Assembly (NCBI RefSeq): GCF_017168255.1
Contig: NZ_JABFAP010000001.1
Span: forward strand, 657,087 to 721,086
Direction of reading: 5' to 3'
Source of the DNA: Agrococcus sp. KRD186
GTDB taxonomy: Bacteria; Actinomycetota; Actinomycetes; Actinomycetales; Microbacteriaceae
Length of the DNA: 64,000 nucleotides
Shown: one piece after another, positions 27,168-34,868 of the stretch
How the letters are laid out: the number at the start of each line of letters is the position of its first letter
How positions within the stretch are numbered: the stretch's first letter is position 1
Notes under the pieces: generated by a model
The model's database searches: none
Told to the model about the DNA's origin: nothing
The model's input: the letters and a program-made list of their open reading frames with translations, nothing else
Made by a program: the position numbers and the translations under genes

Positions 27168-27890
27168 CTAGTGCTTCTTGCGCTCGGCGGCGCGCAGCTT
27201 GGCCCAGTGGCTCGCGAAGGCCTCGAGCTTGCCGGTGCGCCCGTGCACGAGCACGGTGTCGCCGGGTTCGAAGCGAGTCTCGGGGTTGGCGACCATCCAT
27301 TCGCCGCCCCGCTTCACGGCGCCGATGCCGATGCCGTGCTTGGCCTGCAGCGCGAGCTCGCGCAGCGGCACCGTCGCGATGCTCGCGGGTGCCTCGAGCC
27401 GCACGGCGGCGTAGCCGGGCTCGATCTCGAGGAAGTCCTCCATCGCGCCGCGCACCATGTGGGCCAGGCGGCGGCCCATGTCGGCCTCGGGCCGCACCAC
27501 GTGCTCGACGCCCAGCTGGTCGAGGATCAGCGCGTGGCGCTCGTCGACCGCCTTCGCCCACACCTCCTTGACGCCCACGCGCAGCAGCTGGCTGGTCACG
27601 AGGATGCTCGCGGTCACGTCGGTGCCGATGGCGACGACCACGCGGTCGAACTCGGCCAGCCCCAACTGCTCGATGAGCTCCGGCTTCGTCGCATCGCCCG
27701 TGACGACGCCCGTGAGCTGCCCGCTGAGCGCCTGCACCGCATCCTCTTGGTCGTCGATGCCCAGCACCTCGGTGCCGTGCGCCATGAGCTCGAGCGCGAG
27801 CGCGGTGCCGAACCGGCCGAGGCCGATGACGGCGACCGAGCTCGCCGAGCCGATGGTGGTCGGGTCGAAGGGGTTGCGGAGCTTAGCCAA
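27168..27890 (-). CDS. ktrA: Potassium channel regulatory subunit (KtrA/TrkA, RCK domain)
   Basis: Cytoplasmic gating ring subunit, 240 aa. The N-terminal Rossmann (RCK_N) domain has the nucleotide motif VIGLGRFGTALALEL, then DATKPELIEQLGLAEFDRVVVAIG. The C-terminal RCK_C domain is about residues 150-220 (LRELALQAKHGIGIGAVKRGGEW...GDTVLVHG). The only good start is a TTG overlapping the last codons and the stop of the transporter gene, so translation is coupled to it. Confidence 0.9.
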   Translation of the reverse strand: MAKLRNPFDPTTIGSASSVAVIGLGRFGTALALELMAHGTEVLGIDDQEDAVQALSGQLTGVVTGDATKPELIEQLGLAEFDRVVVAIGTDVTASILVTSQLLRVGVKEVWAKAVDERHALILDQLGVEHVVRPEADMGRRLAHMVRGAMEDFLEIEPGYAAVRLEAPASIATVPLRELALQAKHGIGIGAVKRGGEWMVANPETRFEPGDTVLVHGRTGKLEAFASHWAKLRAAERKKH

Positions 27891-29250
27891 TGACGGGCCT
27901 TTCCTTGGGCAGCTCGAATGCGAGCCTGCGGGGGCGGAGCGCGAGCGCGGTGGCGACGGTGATGGGGCCGACGCGGCCGATGAACATGAGCATGATGAGG
28001 ATGAGCTGGCTGGGGGTGCCGACGGATGCGGTGATGCCGGTGGAGAGGCCGACCGTGCCGAAGGCGGAGACCACCTCGAACAGCACCTGGTCGAGGTCGA
28101 TGTGGGTGAGCAGCATGATCACGATCGTCGATCCGAACACGAGCCCGACGGCGAGCAGTGCGACGGTGATGGCCTCGCGGTGCACGGCGCGCGAGAGGCG
28201 CTTGCCGAACACGGTGACGGCCGGGTCGCCGCGCACCTCGGCGAGGATGATCGCCAGCAGCACGCCGAAGGTGGTGATCTTGATGCCGCCGGCGGTGCCT
28301 GCGGGGCCGCCGCCGATGAACATCAGCACATCCATCACCAGCAGCGTCTCGGGCTCGAACCGGCCGATGTCGAGCGCGTTGAAGCCGGCGGTGCGGGTCT
28401 GCACCGAGTGGAAGAAGGCGTCGAGGATGCGCGTGGCGGGGGAGTGCGCGCCGAGCGATCCCGGATTGTTCCACTCGAGCACCGCGATGGCGAGCGTGCC
28501 GATCACGAGCAGGCTGCCGGTGCCGACGAGCACCAGCCAGGTGTGCATGGAGAAGCGGCGCGGGTTCGGCGCGTGCTTGAGGATCTGCACGATGACGGGG
28601 AAGCCGAGGCCGCCGATGATGGTTGCGGTGGCGAGCGGCAGCAGGATGAAGGGGTCGTCGACGAAGCCCATCAGGTTGTCGCTGAAGAGCGCGAAGCCGG
28701 CGTTGTTGTAGCTGGAGACGGCGTGGAAGACGCCCAGCCAGAGCGCGTGCAGCGGATCCTCGCCGCGGCCGAGCCAGAAGCGCAGCCAGAGGATGAGCGC
28801 GACCGAGCCCTCGACGACGAGCGCGATCTTGAGGATGCTGACGACGATGCGGCGCACGCTGCCGGGGCCCTCCGCGTGCGCCTCCTGGGCGGTGGTGAGG
28901 CGCGAGCCGAGCGTGAGGCGTCGCACGACGAAGATGCCGACGAGGCTCGCGAACACCATGACGCCGAGGCCGCCGAGCTGGATGAGCAGCAGGATGACGA
29001 CCTGGCCGACGGGCGTCCAGTAGAGGGCGGTGTCGACGACGGTGAGGCCGGTCACGCACGCGGCCGAGACGGCCGTGAAGAGCGCCTCGATCCACGTGGC
29101 TGCCCCCTCGCCCTGGCGAGAGATCGGCAGCATGAGCAAGCCCCAGCCGATGAGGTTGAGCGCGACGAACCCGGCGAAGATGCGCCGGGCGGGATGCTGT
29201 CGTTCCCACAGCTGGATGAGGCCCGGTCGGGGGCGGCGAGTCGCCTGCAC
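27883..29250 (-). CDS. ktrB: Potassium transporter membrane subunit (KtrB/TrkH)
   Basis: Pore-forming subunit of a K+ (or Na+-coupled K+) uptake system, about 455 aa. The four pore-loop regions of the superfamily are visible with their filter glycines: ACVTGLTV, SSYNNAGF, TRTAGFNA and TVGLSTG. Hydrophobic helices between them give the M1-P-M2 repeats. I place the start at the GTG at 29250: a -10-like TATGCT ends 8 nt upstream and no ATG fits the frame. The open frame continues back through the tRNA, which cannot be coding. ktrA follows with an overlap. Confidence 0.88.
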   Translation of the reverse strand: MQATRRPRPGLIQLWERQHPARRIFAGFVALNLIGWGLLMLPISRQGEGAATWIEALFTAVSAACVTGLTVVDTALYWTPVGQVVILLLIQLGGLGVMVFASLVGIFVVRRLTLGSRLTTAQEAHAEGPGSVRRIVVSILKIALVVEGSVALILWLRFWLGRGEDPLHALWLGVFHAVSSYNNAGFALFSDNLMGFVDDPFILLPLATATIIGGLGFPVIVQILKHAPNPRRFSMHTWLVLVGTGSLLVIGTLAIAVLEWNNPGSLGAHSPATRILDAFFHSVQTRTAGFNALDIGRFEPETLLVMDVLMFIGGGPAGTAGGIKITTFGVLLAIILAEVRGDPAVTVFGKRLSRAVHREAITVALLAVGLVFGSTIVIMLLTHIDLDQVLFEVVSAFGTVGLSTGITASVGTPSQLILIMLMFIGRVGPITVATALALRPRRLAFELPKERPVIG

Positions 29251-29258
29251 GAGCGATG

Positions 29259-29264
29259 AGCATA
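29259..29264 (-). promoter_or_regulatory. -10 box for leaderless ktrB transcript
   Basis: TATGCT on the minus strand, 8 nt before the proposed GTG start, with no ribosome binding site between. Confidence 0.4.
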
Positions 29265-29298
29265 CGCCTGCGCGGAGGGTGCGCCGCACAGGCTCGAT

Positions 29299-29328
29299 GT
29301 GACAAACGCCGAGCGGGTCATGTATAGT
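29299..29328 (+). promoter_or_regulatory. Promoter of tRNA-Ala
   Basis: GTGACA (29299-29304), an 18-nt spacer and TATAGT (29323-29328), 36 nt before the tRNA 5' end. Confidence 0.55.
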
Positions 29329-29363
29329 TGCGGGGTTGCTTCGGGAAGCCTGAAGCAGTGCAA

Positions 29364-29439
29364 GGGTCTGTGGCGCAGCTGGTAGCGCACCTGCATGGCA
29401 TGCAGGGGGTCGGGAGTTCGAGTCTCCCCAGATCCACCA
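29364..29439 (+). tRNA. tRNA-Ala (anticodon GGC)
   Basis: Full cloverleaf of 76 nt including the encoded CCA. The acceptor arms GGGTCTG and CAGATCC include the G3:U70 wobble pair that identifies alanine tRNAs. The anticodon stem CCTGC/GCAGG carries loop ATGGCAT, so the anticodon is GGC. T-arm GGGAGTTCGAGTCTCCC, discriminator A then CCA. It is followed directly by a terminator hairpin. This tRNA is the integration target of the island to its right. Confidence 0.97.
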
Positions 29440-29466
29440 AAAACCCCCGGGAGACCGGGGGTTTTT
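29439..29466 (+). terminator. tRNA terminator / left attachment region of the island
   Basis: aaaaacccccgg, gaga loop and ccgggggttttt form a classical hairpin with T-run. The sequence from the tRNA CCA through this hairpin recurs imperfectly at 38221-38250, where the island ends. The segment is therefore both the tRNA terminator and the likely left att site. Confidence 0.75.
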
Positions 29467-29585
29467 CCGTTGGAGCACTCGATCGGCGGCGCGGCGAAAA
29501 CCGCAAGACCCCGCGATCCGGTCCGCACCTCCAAGTTGCTCCCAGGGAGTACAAATCGTTCCTAGACTTTCGTCGGATCGCGTCG

Positions 29586-29846
29586 ATGGGCCCGGCAGAT
29601 GTACGTAGCGTGACCATCATCAACGCAATTACGACCGAATTGACCTCCGTGCGCATCGACCTCTGCGAGCGCTCGCCCGGCACGCTGCTCAACGAACGCG
29701 AAGTCGCTGCCGCGCTGCACGTCAGCGTCAAAACGCTGCAGAACTGGCGCCAGCACGGGCGCGGCCCCCGCTAGCTCCGCCTCGTCAACCACGCCCGCTA
29801 CAAGGCCGGCGACGTCGTCCAGTGGCTGGAGGCGCGCAATGGGTAG
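29586..29846 (+). pseudogene. Excisionase (AlpA/MerR-type HTH), split by an in-frame amber codon
   Basis: The frame encodes a small winged-HTH DNA-binding protein: LLNEREVAAALHVSVKTLQNWRQHGRGPR. A TAG at 29772-29774 follows, after which the same frame continues with the expected C-terminus (LRLVNHARYKAGDVVQWLEARNG) to a TAG at 29844-29846. Excisionases of integrative elements normally have exactly this layout of about 85 residues. The premature stop removes the wing and last helix. The second stop overlaps the ATG of the integrase remnant (ATGGGTAG), the usual xis-int arrangement next to the attachment site. Confidence 0.75.
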
Positions 29847-29993
29847 ACTGGCGAGTAGCGCCTTTTGGTAGCGCGAGTCCACGCAGTTGGTAGCGCGATT
29901 CTGGGAACGCGGTAGCGCTGGGGCTGGCGCGGTGCTCTGCTGGGAAACGGCGACACAGGGGTGTCGTCGTTTCTCGTTTGGAAGGCGGAGTTC

Positions 29994-31583
29994 ATGGCGG
30001 ACTATCGAAGGATTCTGGTGCTGCTGCTGGAGCGGCGCAGCTACCGGGAGGTCGTGGAGATCGCGGGGTGCTCGCATCGCGACGTGGCGCGGGTCAAGCA
30101 AGCGATCGCGGAGCGCGGGGTTGTCTCGGCTGCGGCGGTGAGCGACGCCGATCTCGGGGAGTGGTTCCCGGACGGCCGCAGGCGGCTGGCAGACGAGTAC
30201 GAGCAGCCGGATCTTGCACGCGTGCTGGCGTCGATGAAGCAGAACCGGCACTTCACGCTGCTGCAGGCATGGCGACGGTATGCCGACGCGTCCGCGACGG
30301 GCGCGAAGAAGAAGTATGGGTACTCGCAGTTCTGCGCCTTGTTCGCCGGCTACGTGCGCACCAATGATCTGGTCGCGACGCTGCATCACGAGCCGGGCCG
30401 GGCGATGCTGGTGGATTGGGCCGGTGACACGATCGATCTGGTCGACGCCGTCAGCGGCGCGATCACCAGGGCGGTGCTGTTCGTGGCGGTGCTGCCGTTC
30501 TCGGGGGCGTTGTTCTGCCGCGCCTACGCCGATATGAAGAGCGAGGCGTGGCTGGACGCTCACGTGCGCGCGTTCGCCCACTTTCAGGGTGTCGCGCAGA
30601 TCGTCGTGCCCGATAACCCGACGACCTCGACGCACCAGCGTCACAAGGGCGACGCGGAGCGGATCGTGAACGCGAGGTATCAGCAGCTCGCCGACCATTA
30701 CGAGACCGCGATCGTGCCCGCCAGAGCGAAACGTCCCCGCGACAAGGCGGCTGCCGAAAGCGCGGTGAACGTGGTGAACAAGCGCGTCATCGGCTACCTC
30801 GAAGAGGATGTCTTCACGACCCTGTCGGAGCTGAACGAGGCGATCGATGAGCGGGTGCGGGAGATCAACCACGACATCCGCCGCGCGGACGACACGACCA
30901 GATGGGAGCGGTTCGAGGCTGAGGAAGCCCACCTGCTGGGGCCGCTGCCGGATGCCGCGTTCGAGGAGGTGGCGTGGAAGGAGCTGAAGGCCGGACGCAA
31001 CTACCACGTCACCGCCGATTCCCAGCGGTACTCCGTCCCCTACGCGCTGGCCGGGCAGCTGCTGCGGGTGCGGCTCACCTCGACGCGGGTAACGGTGTTC
31101 GACGGGCACGAGATCGTCTGCGAACACCGGCGGCTGACGGGCCGGAAGGGCCAGTACTCGACCTTGCCCGAGCATGTCCCGCCGCAGCACCGCAACATCG
31201 ACGGGCTCTGGTCCAGGCGCTGGTTCACCGACCGGGCGCGGAGCTTCGGCCCGGCGACCGTGCAGGTGATCGAGCAGGTCCTCGACCGGAATGCGATCGA
31301 GGCGCAGGGCTACCTGGACTGTCAGAACATTCTGGGCGGACTCGGCAAGCGCAACCGTGAACGGCTGGAGGCAGCCTGTCAGGAACTGGTGAACCGCAGC
31401 GGACACGCCACCTACACGACACTCAAGCGGCTCATGGCCGGCATCGACAGCGACGCCAAGAAGCCACGGCCGGTGATCCCGGCCGCCTCGACAAGGAAAC
31501 GGGCCGGCGGGGTGAGGTTCGGGCCGGACGTGTTCGTGCGCGACGCCTCCCACTACGCCACCGGCGAGGAGGCAAGCCGATGA
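29994..31583 (+). CDS. istA: IS21 transposase IstA
   Basis: 529-aa DDE transposase. The N-terminal HTH region is RRILVLLLERRSYREVVEIAGCSHRDVARVKQAI. The rve catalytic core shows the first Asp in AMLVDWAGDTIDL, the second in IVVPDNPTTSTHQ, and the Glu in KAAAESAVNVVNKRVIG. A Mu-type beta domain follows with YHVTADSQRYSVPYALAGQLLRVRL. The start is the ATG of MADYRRIL; an upstream in-frame start is possible but not conserved. Acts with IstB, encoded immediately downstream with a 4-nt overlap. Confidence 0.94.
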   Translation: MADYRRILVLLLERRSYREVVEIAGCSHRDVARVKQAIAERGVVSAAAVSDADLGEWFPDGRRRLADEYEQPDLARVLASMKQNRHFTLLQAWRRYADASATGAKKKYGYSQFCALFAGYVRTNDLVATLHHEPGRAMLVDWAGDTIDLVDAVSGAITRAVLFVAVLPFSGALFCRAYADMKSEAWLDAHVRAFAHFQGVAQIVVPDNPTTSTHQRHKGDAERIVNARYQQLADHYETAIVPARAKRPRDKAAAESAVNVVNKRVIGYLEEDVFTTLSELNEAIDERVREINHDIRRADDTTRWERFEAEEAHLLGPLPDAAFEEVAWKELKAGRNYHVTADSQRYSVPYALAGQLLRVRLTSTRVTVFDGHEIVCEHRRLTGRKGQYSTLPEHVPPQHRNIDGLWSRRWFTDRARSFGPATVQVIEQVLDRNAIEAQGYLDCQNILGGLGKRNRERLEAACQELVNRSGHATYTTLKRLMAGIDSDAKKPRPVIPAASTRKRAGGVRFGPDVFVRDASHYATGEEASR

Positions 31584-32350
31584 CGTTCACGAGCATCGAC
31601 TACGACAAATTCCGCGCGCTGCGGGTCACGCACGTCGCGACCCGGCTCGCCGAACTCATCCAGGACGAGACGAACGACGAGCTCACTCCGGAACAGCTGT
31701 TCCTCACCGCCGTCGATGACGCGCTCGAGCAGCGGCGCGCACACAAGGTCGAGAAGCTGATCCGGCAGGCCGGGTTCCCGATCCCGGACGCCTCGATCGC
31801 CGAGATCGACTATCGGGAAGGGCGCGGCATCACCCCGGTGCGGATGCGACGCTACGCCAAACACGACTGGCGGGCAGACCCCATGAACCTGCTCATCGTC
31901 TCACCCACCGGCGGCGGGAAGACCTACCTCGCATGCGCGCTGGGCATCACCGCCTGCCAGAACGGGCACGCGGTCCTCTACGCCCGGATGGACGAGCTCG
32001 CACGCCGGCTCGTCATCGCCCGCACCGACGGCATCGCGCACCGCAAGCTGTTGCACGAGCTATCGGAGACGGACCTGCTGATCATCGATGACTTCCTCAC
32101 CGTCGGCATCGACAGCGACGCCGCCAGCGACCTGTTCGCCGTCCTGGCGAACCGAGAACACCGGCTCCCCACGATGATCGCCTCGCAGACAGGACCGGCG
32201 CACTGGGTTGCCGAACTCCCTGACCGGGTCGCCGCCGACTCCATCGTGAACCGGCTCGCCAACCGCGCCAGAACGATCAACCTCGGCGAGATCGACATGC
32301 GAAGACTCCGTCAGGAACGCGCCCGCGCGAGCGACGACTACTGGGAGTAA
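31580..32350 (+). CDS. istB: IS21 helper ATPase IstB
   Basis: DnaC-like AAA+ ATPase, 256 aa, that selects the target and activates IstA. Walker A is SPTGGGKTYLA, Walker B is LLIIDDF, and the family sequence ANREHRLPTMIASQ follows. The C-terminus RRLRQERARASDDYWE is typical. Overlaps istA by ATGA. Confidence 0.95.
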   Translation: MTFTSIDYDKFRALRVTHVATRLAELIQDETNDELTPEQLFLTAVDDALEQRRAHKVEKLIRQAGFPIPDASIAEIDYREGRGITPVRMRRYAKHDWRADPMNLLIVSPTGGGKTYLACALGITACQNGHAVLYARMDELARRLVIARTDGIAHRKLLHELSETDLLIIDDFLTVGIDSDAASDLFAVLANREHRLPTMIASQTGPAHWVAELPDRVAADSIVNRLANRARTINLGEIDMRRLRQERARASDDYWE

Positions 32351-32652
32351 CAGCAGGCGGCCCGGTCACCACCGACCGGGCCGCTACCAGCTCCCCAGAA
32401 CGCCGCTACCAACCACGTGGACCCACGCTACCGAGAAGGGCTACGCGCCATAGACCACGAATCCCACTCGGCTCGTGGGGAGCGATCCGCTGCGACCGAC
32501 TGACGGACGGCCGCTACAAGGCACGAGGAACCTTCTGCGAACTCTCCGGGCAGAAGGCGGATCACAGCGCGTTCGCCGAGTCGCCCTCCGCGGCCGAAGA
32601 GCTTCTGCGCGCGAGAGCCGCGATTCGCTTCATCGACGGGAGCTGGACCTGA

Positions 32653-32940
32653 CCGAACGGCGAGCGGGGCCTCCTTTCCGATGCGATCGTGCAGCGACTC
32701 ACTGGCGAGCGCGTCGGCGACATCCACGGGAGCGGGATAGACCACCCGCACGACCACGCCGACTTCCGCCGCTGCATGCTGCTGCTCGAGCGGGTCGATA
32801 TTACGCGTCTCACCGTCCCGCAGATGCGCGGCGTCTCGCCTGTGGGCGGCGTTGGTCGGCCACTGGGATGGACTCGTGACGCAATTGCGCCGCGAACTGA
32901 CGCGCCGTGCGAGCGGCATCGTGCGTCATCAGGACCAGAC
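32653..32940 (+). pseudogene. Frameshifted remnant of a phage/plasmid-type hypothetical protein
   Basis: Two plus-strand frames read as consecutive parts of one small protein. Frame 1 gives LLSDAIVQRLTGERVGDIHG then HPHDHADFRRCMLLLERV. Frame 2, from about 32828, gives ASRLWAALVGHWDGLVTQLRRELTRRASG. Together they resemble a family of short proteins seen beside phage and plasmid genes in actinobacteria (pattern recalled, not searched). A one-base shift between about 32790 and 32828 separates them. It probably belonged to the original island cargo. Its 3' end lies antisense to the next gene. Confidence 0.45.
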
Positions 32941-33411
32941 GCCGAAGTGGCCGGGCAACGGGAAGGTCGTCTCGCGACGTTCGCCGTCATGCCCGTCCCA
33001 CTCGATTCCGATCACCGGTGCGGTCTCGCCAAAGAATCCCGGATCAAGTACGACGAAAGTCACGGGCTCCATCGTTGCGAACGTCCCTGGCCACTCGGTG
33101 TCGCCGACTAAGCGCAGCGATGTGGTCATGCTCGCGTTGAAGACGCGGACGTTCTCCGCGATCGCGCTCGAGGTCTTCACAAGGGCGAGCCGAAAGGCGC
33201 CGGTCGGGCCGTGGCGCGCTACTCGGCTGACGATCCAGTTCGGGTCTTCGGAAGCACGTGCAGGAATCTCGAGCAACGTCTCGGGCCTCTCACTGTCGTC
33301 TGCCCCGTCGGCCTTGCGCTCGCGCCAGTCGCGCACTTCACCCATCGCGACGTCGAGACCGGCCTTCGCGGTCTGCATGAGCCAGGTAAGGGTCTGAGGG
33401 TCCATGTCCAC
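32929..33411 (-). CDS. Hypothetical protein, island cargo
   Basis: Unrecognised protein of about 160 aa. The N-terminal third is helical and amphipathic (QTLTWLMQTAKAGLDVAMGE), followed by a charged linker. The rest reads as beta-sandwich-like sequence (VSRVARHGPTGAFRLALVKT, VRVFNASMTTSLRLVGDTEW, PVTFVVLDPGFFGETAPVIG). On the minus strand a TAGGTT (33419-33424) ends 7 nt before a GTG at 33411, supporting a leaderless start there; an ATG at 33405 is the alternative. No function can be assigned. Codon use resembles real genes, and the other frames here do not. Confidence 0.6.
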   Translation of the reverse strand: MDMDPQTLTWLMQTAKAGLDVAMGEVRDWRERKADGADDSERPETLLEIPARASEDPNWIVSRVARHGPTGAFRLALVKTSSAIAENVRVFNASMTTSLRLVGDTEWPGTFATMEPVTFVVLDPGFFGETAPVIGIEWDGHDGERRETTFPLPGHFGVWS

Positions 33412-33456
33412 GATGCTCAACCTAGCCGCAACGAGCGGGACTGCGCGGTGAGCGCG

Positions 33457-33677
33457 ATGCCGAAGTACGCGCTCACCTACGTGGCCTATTGGCCCGACGT
33501 GTACGGCCCCGGACAGGGCGTGCTCAAGATCGCCCGGGCGTGGAAGTTCACCGGGTGAAGATGATGGTCCGCACTTGGGCGCAGATCCTGATCCTCGCCC
33601 GCAGCACTGTCCCTCTTCGGAGGTGGCGGGCCGCTCTTCGTCGTTGTGGCAGCTGCAGTCTTAGGCTCGTGGCATGA
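33457..33677 (+). pseudogene. Frameshifted remnant of a small hypothetical protein
   Basis: The start MPKYALTYVAYWPDVYG then PGQGVLKIARAWKFTG reads well up to a TGA at 33556-33558. The next frame continues plausibly as VKMMVRTWAQILILARST. This looks like one gene broken by a single-base change near 33550 and then further decayed. Function unknown. The tail runs into the start of the following gene. Confidence 0.4.
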
Positions 33678-34135
33678 CCGATTCGCCTGTGGCCGCCATC
33701 GATCCGACGTTGCTCGCGCTCCTGTCGATCTTCGGCGGTGCTGCGCTCACTGGTTTGGCTGGCTGGATCGGGGCGACGATTCAGCAGCGGCGCGAGCATG
33801 CCCGGTGGGTTCGAGAGCGGCGGTTTGAGGCGTTCCGCAAGTGGCTGAACCTGACCAAGGCGACTGTGATGCTCGAGAGCGAGCAGATGCGATCGGTCGC
33901 TGGCGCACAGCCGGTGGGCAGGGGCGCGGCCGATCGAATGTCAGCGCAGGTCGAGTCCGTGCGGACCGCTCTGCCTGAAGCGATGAGTGATGTCGAGATG
34001 GTGGGGCCCAACGCTGTCGTCGCAGCAATGAGTGCGTACACGCGACTGATGAAGCGCCCGCCGGACGACAAGGATCGTGAGGATGCGTGGGTCGATGTCC
34101 TGCGTGAGGTACGGGCTGCGCTGAGCATCAAGTGA
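33674..34135 (+). CDS. Membrane-anchored hypothetical protein, island cargo
   Basis: 153 aa. An N-terminal hydrophobic segment (LLALLSIFGGAALTGLAGWIGATI) is followed by a basic helix (RREHARWVRERRFEAFRKWL) and a helical cytoplasmic domain ending VDVLREVRAALSIK. The layout of one anchor plus a helical domain recurs in phage and island proteins of unknown role. A TAGGCT (33662-33667) ends 6 nt before the ATG, so the message is probably leaderless. No motif identifies a function. Confidence 0.6.
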   Translation: MTDSPVAAIDPTLLALLSIFGGAALTGLAGWIGATIQQRREHARWVRERRFEAFRKWLNLTKATVMLESEQMRSVAGAQPVGRGAADRMSAQVESVRTALPEAMSDVEMVGPNAVVAAMSAYTRLMKRPPDDKDREDAWVDVLREVRAALSIK

Positions 34136-34139
34136 GCGG

Positions 34140-34289
34140 TCACCGCCCGGCGCAGTGGAGTGCTGGCCGCGCGGCCCGTCCTTTCTCGTGTGCCGCGGGT
34201 GGCGGCTTCTGCGCCGGCATCTGCAGCGGGCTGCTTCCTGTCCCCGTCACCAAGCAGAGCACGTCCCACTCGACGGGGCAGAGGGTCAT
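34140..34289 (-). pseudogene. Internally deleted copy of the EWxVLHxLDG small-protein family (copy B)
   Basis: The 49-codon frame starts MTLCPVEWDVLCLVTGTGSS, matching the first 20 residues of copy A (MTTRPIEWDVLHLLDGSPLA). It ends with PPPAAHEKGRAARP, matching the tail of copy A (PPPEPHEPGRAARP). The central 50-odd residues are missing, so this is most likely a deleted tandem duplicate. Copy A starts 579 bp (193 codons) away in the same frame. Confidence 0.55.
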
Positions 34290-34532
34290 GGCGTGAGCGT
34301 AGGTGCGGGCGCTGACGTCACAGGTCCGGCGGCTACGCTCACCACCCGCTGATGCTCGGCAGTTCATCGCCTCCCTTGGCCGCTCATGCTTCGCCAGCGA
34401 CACCGATTTCGCCCAACCGCATCCACGGCAGCCGTCCTCCTGCAGCACCGCGCGGCACTCCGGGCAGACGTCGACGCCGACCTGGCTGAACGGGTCGTCC
34501 TGGTCGATTGGATCGAACAGGCAGGGTACGCC
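34290..34532 (-). pseudogene. Zinc-ribbon coding remnant between copies A and B
   Basis: In the same minus-strand frame as copies A and B, after the TGA of copy A, the sequence reads FDPIDQDDPFSQVGVDVCPE, then CRAVLQEDGCRGCGWAKSV. A CPEC...CRGC pair suggests a zinc ribbon. The only usable start is a GTG at 34448, inside the motif. It looks like the end of a gene whose beginning was lost, or of a fusion broken by the TGA. Confidence 0.4.
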
Positions 34533-34868
34533 TCAAGCCCGAGAGGCGTGCCTGCCTGGCCGCGCCGCCCGGCCCGGCTCGTGCGGTTCCGGCGGCGGCC
34601 TCCGCGGCGGCACCTGCAGCTTCGGCCACTGTCCGCCAGGACAGATAGCATGGCCCGTGGCTTGCTCGTAGGGCGCCAGGCACGCGGTGTGCGTGTCGTC
34701 GAGGTTGCGCCAGTATCCGAGCAGCTTTCGGCTCGCTCGATCCCGGTTCGCGGTAACTGCCCGGTAGTACGGCTCGCGCTTCGCGCCCAGCCACACCAGC
34801 CCGATTACCGCCAGGGGCGAACCGTCGAGCAGGTGGAGCACATCCCACTCGATCGGTCTCGTCGTCAC
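34533..34868 (-). CDS. Small protein of an undescribed family (copy A)
   Basis: 111 aa from a GTG start. The conserved part is EWDVLHLLDGSPLAVIGLVW, then KREPYYRAVTANRDRASRKLLGYW, followed by a Pro/Arg-rich tail. A 67-aa homologue (copy C) is encoded at 44500-44703 with the same core (EWVVLHPLDG...REPHYRAVTAHPDRAQRRLLGYW), and a deleted copy (B) lies just beyond this gene. The beta-rich start and the RxxYRAVTA/GYW block suggest a small folded domain. I do not recognise it; nothing indicates the function. Confidence 0.6.
   Translation of the reverse strand: MTTRPIEWDVLHLLDGSPLAVIGLVWLGAKREPYYRAVTANRDRASRKLLGYWRNLDDTHTACLAPYEQATGHAICPGGQWPKLQVPPRRPPPEPHEPGRAARPGRHASRA

Larger units (their letters stand above)
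29849..32450 (+). mobile_element. Complete IS21-family insertion sequence
   Basis: 2,602 bp, bounded by the 5-bp target duplication TAGAC (29844-29848 and 32451-32455). The two ends are long imperfect inverted repeats of about 70 bp (29849-29921 and 32378-32450), both starting TGGCG. Each contains several copies of the hexamer GTAGCG, the multiple internal repeats typical of IS21 ends. It carries istA and istB overlapping by ATGA. Both genes look intact, so the element may still be active. Confidence 0.93.
29839..32652 (+). pseudogene. Tyrosine integrase remnant, interrupted at codon 4 by IS21 and truncated
   Basis: Removing the IS and one target duplicate joins ATG GGT AGA C (29839-29848) with CA CGA ATC... 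(from 32456). The result is an open frame starting MGRPRIPLGSWGAIRCDRL, then TDGRYKARGTFCELSGQ and SAAEELLRARAAIRF, ending at TGA 32650-32652. The opening MxRPRxPLGxxGxI and the following arm-type DNA-binding region are characteristic of actinobacterial tRNA-targeting integrases. Only 68 codons remain; the core-binding and catalytic domains (Arg...His-x-x-Arg...Tyr) are gone. The gene was probably inactivated by deletion as well as by the IS. Confidence 0.72.

Noticed and set aside
29251-29478. Extension of ktrB upstream to 29478
   Set aside because: The extra 76 codons run through the complete tRNA-Ala gene and its terminator, so they cannot be protein coding.
32428-32990. Minus-strand ORFs opposite the integrase remnant
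   Set aside because: They are antisense shadows; the plus-strand reading gives a recognisable integrase N-terminus.
34384-34848. 154-codon minus-strand ORF overlapping copy A
   Set aside because: It is an out-of-frame shadow of the copy A / zinc-ribbon frame, with Ala/Gly/Arg-rich composition.
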